Assembly (NCBI GenBank): GCA_963082975.1
Contig: OY720347.1
Location: forward strand, 15,234,225-15,298,224
From: Labia minor
Taxonomy: Eukaryota; Arthropoda; Insecta; Dermaptera; Spongiphoridae
Direction of reading: 5' to 3'
Length of the DNA stretch: 64,000 nucleotides
This document shows positions 55,229 to 64,000 of this stretch, one piece after another. Within the stretch, counting starts at the first letter, position 1. Each line of letters opens with the position of its first letter. The notes beneath the pieces are model-generated. The model was not told where the DNA came from. It did not search any database and saw only the letters and a program-made list of their open reading frames with translations. Made by a program: the position numbers and the translations under genes.

Positions 55229-56149
55229 CAGGGTCCGGCAGTGAAACCTGACGGTTTTTGAATTGGGATAAATAAAAAAGTTGTTGAGATATTTTAATTA
55301 TTTTTTTTTATTGTAAAGAGGAGAATTGGAAATTTAACATTCATAATAAAAAAGCACAAAAATAACTTATGTAGTGAAAATTATGTCACTTAAATGATGA
55401 CCACCATTTCCATCTCAACGGATGTGTCAACAAACAAAATTTTCAATATTGGGCTCCAAGAAAACCACAGGAACTTCACCAGCAGCCTCTTCACTGTGAA
55501 AGAGTAACTGTCTGGGCTGCAGTGTGTAGGTCAACAGTGTTAGGACCTTATTTTTTGAGGAGAATGGCCAAACAGTGACAGTGAACTCAGCGCGTTATGT
55601 TGCCATCCGTGACTTTCTCATCCCAGAGTTACGTCGCCATCGTATCCCTCTCAGGAGGGTCTGGTTTCAGCAGGACGGAGCAACTGCCCATACCTCTCTG
55701 GCGTCCATGGCTCAATTCAGAGGATTTTTCCCCTGTAAGCTGATCTCGCTCAGAGGTGACATCGATTGGCCGGCACGTTCTCCCGACTTGTCCCCTTGTG
55801 ACTTTTATCTATGGAGGGACCTCAAGGGAAGAGTTTATGTTAACAGACCAAATAATTTGAACCAACTGAAGGAGAACATTCGGCGAGAAAGTCGTGAGAT
55901 CCCGCGCCAAACATTGAAGAGAGTCATGACTAACTTATCCAGGAGACTCGTACAGTGTAGAGAAAATGGTGGTCATCATTTAAGTGACATAATTTTTGCT
56001 ACATAAGTTATTTTTGTGCTTTTTTATTATGAATGTTAAATTTCCAATTTCTCCTCTTTAGAATAAAAAAAAATAATTAAAATATCTCAACACACAACTT
56101 TTTTATTTATCCCATTTCAAAAACCGTCAGGTTTCACTGCCGGACCCTG
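55229..56149 (+). mobile_element. Rosa-type (DD41D) Tc1/mariner element with ~180-bp inverted repeats
   Basis: Ends CAGGGTCCGGCAGTGAAACC and its complement, flanked by TA; 921 bp. The inverted repeats run about 180 bp (55229-55408 and 55966-56149) at high identity. The right repeat contains the last codons of the transposase gene, so the left repeat carries those codons in antisense. The first half of the transposase gene is missing. Confidence 0.93.
55405..56006 (+). pseudogene. DD41D (rosa-type) transposase, truncated and frameshifted
   Basis: The first frame (55405 to about 55550) reads HFHLNGCVNKQNFQYWAPRK then ELHQQPLHCERVTVWAAV and GPY. A one-base change in a T run at about 55550 moves to a second frame that is open to 56006: NGQTVTVNSARYVAIRDFL, VWFQQDGATAHTS, WPARSPDLSPCDFYLW, LKGRVY and a C-terminus ending in GGHHLSDIIF. 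The second and third catalytic Asp are intact, with 41 residues between them, which places it in the DD41D group. The first catalytic Asp would fall at the junction with the left inverted repeat, and everything before it, including both helix-turn-helix motifs, is lost. Confidence 0.9.
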
Positions 56150-56339
56150 TATAAAAAAAATATAGATTGTTTGCAAGTGTATTAAATAATCTTTTTGTTG
56201 AATCTTCAATAAAATAATCATTAACTGAATGAAGGTATTGCAATCAAGATAGGCGAATAACCATCATGGAACGAATCTAACTTTTACCATTCAATTAGTT
56301 CGTAAGATAAAAAAGAAAAAAACATTTAATTTTTGTCAA

Positions 56340-57000
56340 AATTCGTTTTTATTATCCAACATATTTGCCTACGCAGGCGATAGACCGATTATAGTGATCT
56401 TTTTACCGACCGACGTTATGAAGCAAATTTCACATGTGGAGATTTTTAAATATCTTCACGAATCATGTATTTTGTTAACAGAAAAACAGTATTTTTAGCA
56501 TGATGTCTGTCCGTCTGTCCATTGTGTGTTCGTATAGACGTGTATAACTTGAACGGCTCAACGGATTTTGATACAATTTGTTATATTTACTTAATGCATC
56601 AGTAGCATGAATTCCTCAACTTTTGGTGAATTTCCGGAAACAAGAAGTGGTAGTTTATAAAGTATTAATTTTATATTCATTGTCGGAAATTTACTCTTAA
56701 AATATAGTAGTAATTAATAATTGAGTAAACTAAAAATAAAAACCAAGATAATCTAATTTAATCATTTTATAATTCAAGTTTTTTTTTGTCTGTAAATTAA
56801 TTTATTTCAAATCATCGGTCGGTGTGCTTGGCCACAGTTCATTTGTTATAGGTCGATTTGTCTTTTGCCTTTAGTGATTTTTTTTATCAAAACTAAATTT
56901 CTTTCCTGTAAGCATTCTCTTGAGATCTCCCAACAGGAAATAGTCTCTGGACCTGAGGAGGTGAACCAATTCATCAATTCATAAGTCCAATTCATGCAAT
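56340..57000 (-). pseudogene. Mariner transposase C-terminus split by a family A insertion
   Basis: On the minus strand 56850-56985 encodes RDYFLLGDLKRMLTGKKFSF followed by DKK, the region just after the third catalytic Asp. The coding continues beyond an insertion at 56345-56400 as DHYNRSIACVGKYVG and stop, the normal C-terminus. The interrupting DNA (about 56401-56849) is a family A2 element. This is a third mariner lineage in the window. Upstream of RDYFL the HPPYSPDLAPS block is mostly deleted. Confidence 0.8.
56401..56849 (+). mobile_element. Family A2 Helentron-like element inserted in a mariner
   Basis: Starts TTTTTACCGACCGACGTTAT and has the head hairpin, GTCTGTCCGTCTGTCC microsatellite, GAACGGCTCAACGGATTTTG core and GGAAGTGG-like motif (AAGAAGTGG). 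The tail includes TCATCGGTCGGT and a decayed hairpin GCTTGGCCACAG. Matches 29045-29556 in inverted orientation, including the variable middle part with AATTTTATATTCATTG. Confidence 0.7.
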
Positions 57001-57004
57001 TTTA

Positions 57005-58125
57005 TTTTTTTAAAAATAATAAAAGTTATTTCACTAAAAATGCTTTAGCTCAGAAACTGGTTGTTATATTTGTTATATTTGTGACCTATTATTTCATTAA
57101 TTAATATTTATTGTAATTCGCAGAATTCTATATTAACAATTTATTTCTATTTCATAACGAATAATTTTATATACGTTTTAATTATTTTGATAATTTCAAT
57201 TGTATAGGTTACTTGTATTTTTCTTTTAAAATGTGCCAAATATTCAATTGTAGAAGAAATATTTCAAATCTATATATTAGTTACAAATATTCTTCTGTTA
57301 AGAATCAATGAAGAAGAGTCTCCTTCGTAGACAGTTCATATCTTTCTGATAAAATACGAGTTGGTATGGGTACAGAAGCTTCTTCAATTGTGTAGATTTA
57401 ATTTTTTCATTTTAATAAATCTATAATAGGCATTCTCTTGCATTCAAATAAGATGAATTTTTGGGAAGCTAGGAATAGCAAGGGAGTCGAATAGTTTAAG
57501 AGAAGATTCTCTCATGAACGAGGAGTGATAATTATGAGATCAATTTTTTGATCATTTTAATCTCCCAAAGCATCAGATTATTAAATTATATAAAATAATA
57601 AAATAATTTTCCTTTAATTAATTTAAAAAATTTAATAGAAATCATAAAACTCTAGGTTAAGTTTTATTAAACTCAAATCTCTTCAAATGATACTAATACG
57701 AATAGAAGTAGAATTAAATTACTAAAAAATTTATAAATATAATTTTGTTCTTCTTCATTTGAAATATGGAATTTATTTATTTAAATATTTAATCAATAAG
57801 TGATAACCTGTTGATTTTCTTCTTTTTAAAATGGAAATATAATATCTAAGGAGCTCATAAAAGTATATACATTTGGAGATAAGTGGAGTGCATTATTTGC
57901 TAAATTAGTAACGCAATTAACGTGAAGTCAGAATTGTCTAAATGAGGTTGGCAATCTGTTCAAATAATTTAACTTGAAGTTTTGAATGGTTGATTAAATC
58001 AAGCGCTATTTAGCCATCATAGAATTAGATATTCCATTTGAATTATTTATTAGATATTAAAGTTAAAATAAACAAATATTTTTTTATAATATATTTATAC
58101 CTATATATCTATCGTTTATTCTCGT
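57005..58125. other. AT-rich DNA, nothing recognised
   Basis: No supported feature; (patches at 57300-57400 and 57880-58010 are slightly less AT-rich). Confidence 0.5.
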
Positions 58126-58133
58126 ATTATAAG

Positions 58134-58215
58134 CAGTACCTAGAACATCGAGCTATCGCTGGAGCCTTTAAAAATTTTACAATTTTTTAAATTATTTATT
58201 ACAATTGTTAAATGG
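58134..58215. repeat. Family E motif, left of repeat H copy 2
   Basis: AGTACCTAGAACATCGAGC-TATC-GCTGG is a decayed family E hairpin, followed by the family tail ATTATTTATTACAATTGTTA. Confidence 0.5.
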
Positions 58216-58328
58216 GTTTTCTGAAAATGGCCAATCCTAAGTGTTTAAGTAGAAAATAATTAATATTTCATAAAAATATCAATAATATAGAAAAAATATA
58301 TAGTAAGACTGATTAGAAAGATTTTGAC

Positions 58329-59210
58329 GGGTAATGGGTAGTTTCTTCTCTATGATCCCAATAGAAAAGATTTCTACTTCAGGGAGTAGCGTCCCTGCCC
58401 TCACGTGAGCTCATGATTCCTTTCTTGCATAGGACGGGAATCATGTCCTTTACCCGTTGACTCCTTTCCATCCATTCCCTTACTCTTACTCTTCCCCTCT
58501 CCCTTGATCCTTCAAAAATCAAGTTTATTTGGATGAAGGAGAATACCTACTATAGATTCATTAAAAAGAAAAAAAATGAAATCTTGACTCTTATAGGAGA
58601 CTCTTTAGGAGAGTTACTCGCATTTTCTGACTAGCAAAACCTCGCAATTGAGAGTGAGACATATATTTTAAGTACCTCTGAGAGGACGCACCTCTCTAAA
58701 GTTTCAAATTAGTAGAAAACTTGGAACTCATATTTATTGTATACTTTGAAGAATTAGCTGAACAAATCTATTCAATGTTTTTTATTTTATTAAAATTTTT
58801 GATTAAATCTTGTAAATTGTGACCAAGACAATCAATTGAATATAATTTTAGCCAGATTTTAAATAAAATTGATTTTTAAATGGAAATTTTGAATACTTTT
58901 AATATCGGTTTATTTTTAAAGTTCAAAATAAATATTGCCTTATAACAACAGGTAAAACCTATACGAATAGAGTCATTATGAAACGTACCTTCATTTTCAC
59001 TAGTATTATATAATTTTACGGTGCTTCGTTAATTAAATATTAATTATTGAATTTTGACAGATTGAAAAAGAATATTCGCTGCCATGCTGATTGGCCGCCA
59101 CCTCAAATGATTTGCTAATCCGTGACCTTGAAGGGGACAATTATTTTTTAATTCCTGCATAGCAAACTCTTGCTTACCCCCATCGATGAGATTCAACTGC
59201 CTTACCAACC
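58329..59210 (+). repeat. Repeat H, copy 2
   Basis: Homologous to 44370-45610 in the same order and orientation. CCCTCACGTGAGCTC is at about 58398-58412. The twin hairpin is reduced to a broken first arm (about 58590-58615), and the 300-bp segment present in copy 1 before GACCTTGAAGGGGAC is absent, replaced by a short AAATGATTTGCTAATCCG. It is bracketed by family E motifs in direct orientation at 58134 and 59265. Confidence 0.75.
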
Positions 59211-59264
59211 AACCAGTATTATTATTTTTTATATTTTATATTATTACTATCTTTAGTAGTAGTA

Positions 59265-59360
59265 GCTCGAACACCGAGCTATCACTCGACCCTTTAACAA
59301 ATTCACACAATTTATTATTAAAAATTTTAAAAATTTTACAATTTTTTAATTAACATCCAG
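59265..59360. repeat. Family E motif, right of repeat H copy 2
   Basis: AGCTCGAACACCGAGC-TATC-ACTCGA with a tail containing AATTTTACAATTTTTTAATT, as in the motif at 58134. Confidence 0.5.
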
Positions 59361-59364
59361 TGAA

Positions 59365-59630
59365 AATTCAAAATTCATCTTTTCTTTTGAACAAATATCT
59401 AAAATACTTATTTTATATATAATTAGATAATAATAATATACCATATTTGATAAATTAAAGATCATTAATTATTATATAATTTTTTATAATCATCCTATTT
59501 TTTCCCTACTCAATCTTTAATTGCTTTTTTCCTATAGGGATAAATTTAAGTTGGAAAGGGATGATATAGATATATAGGATGACAGGTATGATAAAAGCAA
59601 ACTGCAGGGGGAAGGGTATTGAATTAATAA
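59365..59630. other. AT-rich DNA, nothing recognised
   Basis: No supported feature. Confidence 0.5.
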
Positions 59631-59639
59631 ATGATTATT

Positions 59640-59900
59640 ATCTAAGCAAGAGTAAGGGTAAGGGGAGAAACTAAGGAAGGTGCCGAGCACCACGTTCACG
59701 TATTAGAGAGTCGACCTGCGGCATCTTGGAAACTTAATTAAACCAACACGTGACGTGTTTGCATGCCTAATATTCAGGTGTTCCCTGTCCGGTGGCATTG
59801 TGTGGGCGTGTTGGAGCATGTGTGCTTGTTGAATGACTTAAGAATGGAAGACAACGAACCCCAAATTACCCCTACTCATCCCATTCCGAATTAAAAAGGA
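59640..59900. other. GC-richer block with E-box/CRE palindrome, unknown
   Basis: Contains AACACGTGACGTGTT (59745-59759), a palindrome around a central G that joins an E box (CACGTG) and a TGACGTG half-CRE. Downstream TTTGCATGC and GTGTGGGCGTG (a KLF-like GC box) follow. No open frame or repeat relation is seen, so a regulatory element is one possibility. Confidence 0.3.
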
Positions 59901-59904
59901 TTAA

Positions 59905-60885
59905 ACTTGCTGTCAAGTAGAAATTAATTTTATCCAGAACCATTAAACGATAATTAAATTTATAATGGAACATTAACTAGCAACACTAATAATTATCTCT
60001 TTGCAAAACAAAAAAAAACAAAACAAAAAACTATTGACACCTAATCCGGACCATGGCTTTTCTTTACTCGTTTATTTTGAAATCTAAACTTCAAGGAACG
60101 AAGGGGTTGGCAAGTCAGGCTCCCTTATCAATCTATTGATCATCTGGATAGGATTGGATGAAGCCTTTAAGCCCTCTACCTTAACAGAGAGAGAGAGAGA
60201 GAGGAGAGGATGAAATAGAATCCCAGCTTTAGGCTTAAAATTTGATCTGAGAATAAGACATTATAAGACCCTATTTAACATATGTAACTTGGTTATTATT
60301 AAACTTATAAAATAATATATATAATAAATTATATTCAAAATAAATTAATTCATTTTAATCATAAAAGAAATAATAAATTAATAATAATAAAATAAAAACT
60401 TGATTAAATGATTTGGAAAAATTCAAAAATAATTATAAATTTTCTTTAAAAAGTTTCTATTTGTACGAAAATTAAATAAAAAAATATTTTATTTACTATA
60501 TCTATTGTTTAAATATTTAAAATTGATTAATCAATATTTGAATTTACTTGTCAATATTGAATTGTCAATTTATTGAATATAAAATATTTCAAAAAAAAAA
60601 AAATAAAAAAGATTTGAAAACTTGTTTTCTTATTCTTTTAAATAGCAAGGATTATTTTTTTTAAATCTCTTTAAAAAAAAAATTAACAAAAGCTATACAA
60701 ATTGTTGAAAATAAATCCCTCGTATGACATTTCAACCCCGAGGGAATAGTATCAGCCCTGTTGCAGCTTTGTATTTTGACTAAATCATGACATTTTCTAA
60801 TTAATTACGTTGAGTTTAAATAAAACCCTTTTAGGATCTTTCAAAGTAGATCAAAATAATGATTTTTTTTATAAATATATTATTC
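59905..60885. other. AT-rich DNA with GA microsatellite
   Basis: (GA)n at 60185-60205; otherwise nothing recognised. Confidence 0.55.
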
Positions 60886-60889
60886 TAAA

Positions 60890-61030
60890 AATAAATCTAT
60901 CTATCTCTGTAGTTGAACTTGAAAGTTCTTGGAAGCAGCAAACACATTCCTCCAAGTGTCCCTATCCTGAGCTATAATCATCCAACTCCTACTTTCTCTC
61001 ATCTCTCTCACATCCCTTCCAACATTGTTC
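60890..61030 (-). pseudogene. LINE reverse transcriptase extreme C-terminus remnant
   Basis: On the minus strand NVGRDVREMRESRSWMIIAQ followed by DRDTWRNVFAA resembles the end of LINE ORF2 proteins, where AQDRxxWR or DRRKWK closes the protein (compare 27700-27890). Only about 40 codons remain. The flanks are unrelated. Confidence 0.5.
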
Positions 61031-61064
61031 TTTAAAAATAATAAAAATAAAATTAATTTTTATA

Positions 61065-61290
61065 GTAAAAATGAGCTTTGGCCAGGCACAGAACCGACTG
61101 CCGATTTAAAAATAATTAAAAACAACATTATATATATATATATATATATATATATGAATGGTTTTTTTATTTCACCAGTTAGTTTAATATAATAAAAAAT
61201 TTCCGACAATGAATATAAAATTAATAATTTGTAAACTACCACTTCCGGTTTCTGGATATACACCAAAAGTTGATGAATTCGTGCCACTCT
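61065..61290 (-). repeat. Family A2 fragment
   Basis: Left part GCTTTGGCCAGGCACAGAAC is the decayed tail, and 61203-61280 (AATGAATATAAAATTAATA... then CTACCACTTCCGGTTTCTGG) matches the middle of 29045-29556. The core, microsatellite and head are missing. A (TA)n tract at 61128-61154 interrupts it. Confidence 0.6.
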
Positions 61291-61294
61291 ACTC

Positions 61295-62095
61295 AAGTAT
61301 TATAATAAAAAAAAATGATAAAAATATGTACTTGTATGTACATTTATAAAAATTTTAAATATAGAATTATAATATATATAAATGCAATTTCATAATATAA
61401 TATGTTAGTTAACTATATCTTGATTCATTTAATTATACTTAGTAAAAAATTGTATGGCAAAAAAAAAGATATTACCTTTTTATTTTCTAAATGGTGAAAA
61501 ATGCAGTTAGATAAGAACATAATAACACAAATAAAATTTGCATTTATTAAAGATTTTTTTTGATTTTTTTTGTGGATTAAATCATATATTATTGCTCGCA
61601 TTTGCGTCATTTCAAACATGAATTCAAGAGATGTTTATTTTTTTGTTATTTTATATTATAATATTCTAAAATGAATGACTTGGAGTAGGCCAGCCATAAG
61701 TCAAATGCTTTTGCTTTCATTCCAGTGGATTTAATTGGTATGTCAAATAAAGATTTTAACAAAAGCAGCCAACTAGAACAATACAGATGATATAAATAAG
61801 TATTTCAAAATGCGTTGTCAAAAGATTATATTCCCAAAAAATTTAATATCTTTCAACAAATAAAATTTATCCTCTTAAATCATAAATTGAAGGAAAATTA
61901 TTATTTTCCTATATATTTGAATTTTTAAAAAAAAAATATAAAAATGAATATTAAATATTTATTTTATAAATTTCAATTATAAATATTTTTAGAGAGGGTT
62001 TATAATTTATTTTGAATCTTAACTCCCTTCCATTCGACTATATCTGACTTATACCAATGTCTATTTATTTTTCTACAAAGCTAATTTGATTTAAA
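61295..62095. other. AT-rich DNA, nothing recognised
   Basis: No supported feature; the minus-strand frame at 61425-61619 has no domain. Confidence 0.5.
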
Positions 62096-62102
62096 AAATA
62101 AG

Positions 62103-62851
62103 CTGGAGTGTCTCCACTCGACTATCTCGCAATTTGAATTGGATTGAATAACAAGGACTGGGTCTTCATGACTGTTGATTTTGGAAAGAAAAATAAATAT
62201 CATCCAATATATATGGAAAATAATATATAGATATTATTTTCAGACATATTTAGCAAATCAAAATTTCCGTTACTTTTTGAACACATCTTATCTAGATAAA
62301 TAAGCTGGAGTGTCTCCACTCGACTATCTCGCAATTTGAATTGGATTAAATAACATATATTATATTTAAATTAAATTTAATTAATTAAATTATAAATTAA
62401 AATCAATAAATATTATTTATTAAAACAGCGCATGTTTGGCTCTTTGCACGTGCTGGCGCGTGATTGGAAGTCAACATGTTAAAAAATTAATTCCGGTACT
62501 TTCAGCGGTTCAATCAAGCTGAAATTCTATATATAGCAGTTTTATACAATTTTTTATCAAATCAAATCAATATCTTTATTTTTACGGTCACTTTAGATGA
62601 AAAAAAATCAAAACGTGGTAGGTAATGACCCACTTCCGGTTGATCTACATTTCTCAAAAGTTGATAGAAAATTACAAATTTTGAATAGTGTCCGTATACC
62701 AGATTACATGATTTTAGCTCAAACCGTTTCTGCGTGATCTTGTCTACATACACACATACACAAAATGACTCAGTTACCTTCAAAACGTATAAAAACATCA
62801 CAATCTCGACATCGAAAATTTTCGTGATCGCAATACTATCATTGGTGAATT
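62103..62851 (-). mobile_element. Family B Helentron-like element with tandem 3' ends, copy 4
   Basis: A minus-strand family B copy runs from about 62845 (GATAGTATTGCGATC; the outer 5' hairpin arm is lost) through microsatellite and core to the 3' hairpin at 62283-62300. A second complete 3' end (GAGATAGTCGAGTGGAGACA with hairpin) lies 180 bp further at 62103-62155. The DNA between the two ends includes GTTCAAAAAGTAACGGAAAT and TTTGCTAAATATGTCTGAAA, also found fused to family B at 40725-40800. The frame at 62562-62801 is a shadow. Confidence 0.7.
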
Positions 62852-62989
62852 AAAAGATATTCTCCTTAATAATTATATTTTCAATTTTTTATATATTTTC
62901 GAAAATAAATAAAATAACACTTAAAACCATTCTACCTGATATTAAAAATTTAATAAACTAAATTATTTAATATAATATTTTAGAAATGT

Positions 62990-63329
62990 TTTTTTTTAGC
63001 ATGTCTTTATTGGAGGGAGACGAAGATTATAGACATGCATGTGATGGGGGTGTAATTTAATGTAGTAGAGAGGATTTGGCAGACTGTCAAAATCATAGGG
63101 AACAAAAGGAATGATTGTAAAAAGTGAGAGTAATTATGAAGAGCACGAGCCCGAATTGGATGTGCAAGATTGTTCGTTTGCTGAATTGAACGTTGAGAAC
63201 AACGACATGACAAATTTGAGACACCCGGTGACAGCCAAGCAAGGCGAAGTGCCGTGGATTAATTCCACTTCTAGATTGGGTTTTGTGAAAGGAAAAGTTG
63301 GCAAAATACTCCTTCATTCATTTAAATAA
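62990..63329 (+). CDS. Possible exon pair, unknown acidic protein
   Basis: GTTTTTTTTTAGC at 62988-63000 is a plausible acceptor followed by ATG and 20 codons (MSLLEGDEDYRHACDGGVI, stop). A second open frame with its own ATG at 63111 reads MIVKSESNYEEHEPELDVQD then CSFAELNVENNDMTNLRHPV and continues to a stop at 63327-63329. The peptide is acidic and coding-like in composition, but I recognise no domain. The opposite strand is also open, so this remains a guess. Confidence 0.25.
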
Positions 63330-63334
63330 CAAAT

Positions 63335-64000
63335 GAATAGAAAACAACAACGCGATCGATAAATTTATAATTACATCATATTAAGAAAAGAATAATAAAA
63401 AAAATAAATATAATAAATTTATCATTTATTTGGGGAATACTGAAGAATTTACTTTTTTTTATTTTATACTCTTTTAATTATTCAAATATCACAATTATAA
63501 AATAAAAATTTAAAAATAATAACATTAATTATATCAATATTCTTATGTAATTATCATGTAATATACAATATTCGTTTAAAATGACTTTCTAATATGTAAT
63601 TAATTAATGACGAAAAAATATAATTTTCTTAAATTAATTCAAAATAAATATTTTTTAAGAAAATATATTAAATATTAGCTAAAATAAAATTGAATAAAGA
63701 ATTTGTATTATCTAAAGGATGCTTGTAAAAAAAAGTTTAAATGTTTATCTTTAGTTATAAAAAGTGCATCAAATGGTTTCTGCCTATCTGAAAATATACG
63801 CTTTGCATTTCAACTCAAATCCAGGGGCTGTAGTGTATCTATCTCCTCTTACCCTAAACTAATCTCTTCCATTGGGAATTGGAACATGACTAGAATTGAT
63901 GAGAGGAGCAGGTCACTATAAATTGTTTAAATACAGAGACTGACAGGTCACTCACGGACTATTAGTTGTGCTTATTTCCACTTTTCGTTAAAAACAATTG
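63335..64000. other. AT-rich DNA, one unassigned frame at the edge
   Basis: A frame at 63703-63921 lies in a less AT-rich patch and has no known motif. Nothing else is recognised. Confidence 0.45.

Noticed and set aside
62562..62801. Minus-strand frame in family B
   Set aside because: Not maintained in the other family B copies; explained by the non-coding element.

Overview
The window looks like a stretch of animal (metazoan) nuclear DNA that is very A+T-rich (about a quarter G+C by eye) and made mostly of decayed transposable elements. I found no bacterial-type operon, rRNA, CRISPR array or long intact gene. Tc1/mariner, rosa-type (DD41D), pogo/Tigger and hAT elements occur with perfect TA or 8-bp target duplications, with microsatellites, candidate spliced exons and an NRF1-type site. 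Together these suggest an invertebrate, perhaps an arthropod (a parasitic copepod would fit), but this is an inference from repeat content only.

Layout. 0-9 kb: a possible exon fragment at the left edge, AT-rich DNA, a complete small hAT MITE (3838-4148), two solo hAT ends and a GC-richer block (8351-8678). 9-17 kb: a bounded hAT with the dimerisation domain of its transposase, a Helentron-like non-autonomous element (family B), a fold-back copy of family A, a hAT MITE, a broken endonuclease (15.5-16.1 kb) and an AT-rich 175-bp tandem array. 17.4-17.8 kb: a GC-rich island with an NRF1 consensus and a 20-bp palindrome. 19.4-31 kb: family F, a deleted mariner, full copies of families A and B, a fold-back element, a LINE reverse-transcriptase tail, several MITEs and a second mariner. 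32-34.4 kb: family E hairpins, family G repeats and a tRNA-like head. 34.7-35 kb: GC-rich single-copy-looking DNA. 36-43 kb: a Tigger derivative and fragments of families A, B and C. 43.1-46.2 kb: a 3-kb hAT with exact 8-bp duplication, a nested MITE and a large internal repeat (H). 50.1-50.6 kb: the best host-gene candidate, a small secreted peptide with a clear signal sequence. 51-63 kb: a pogo MITE, a second Tigger derivative, a rosa-type element with very long inverted repeats, a mariner split by a family A copy, a second H block, a LINE tail and tandem family B 3' ends.

How the parts relate. The clearest theme is a set of non-autonomous families (A, B and probably C, D, G) that share one modular plan: a TTTTTAC start, a short motif complementary to one near the 3' end, a central microsatellite, a degenerate core box, and a terminal hairpin. 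This is the plan described for DINE-1/HINE elements mobilised by Helentrons, and an endonuclease fragment of a type I associate with such elements lies nearby. The cut-and-paste families are mostly internally deleted; three of them keep only the DNA-binding half of their transposase.
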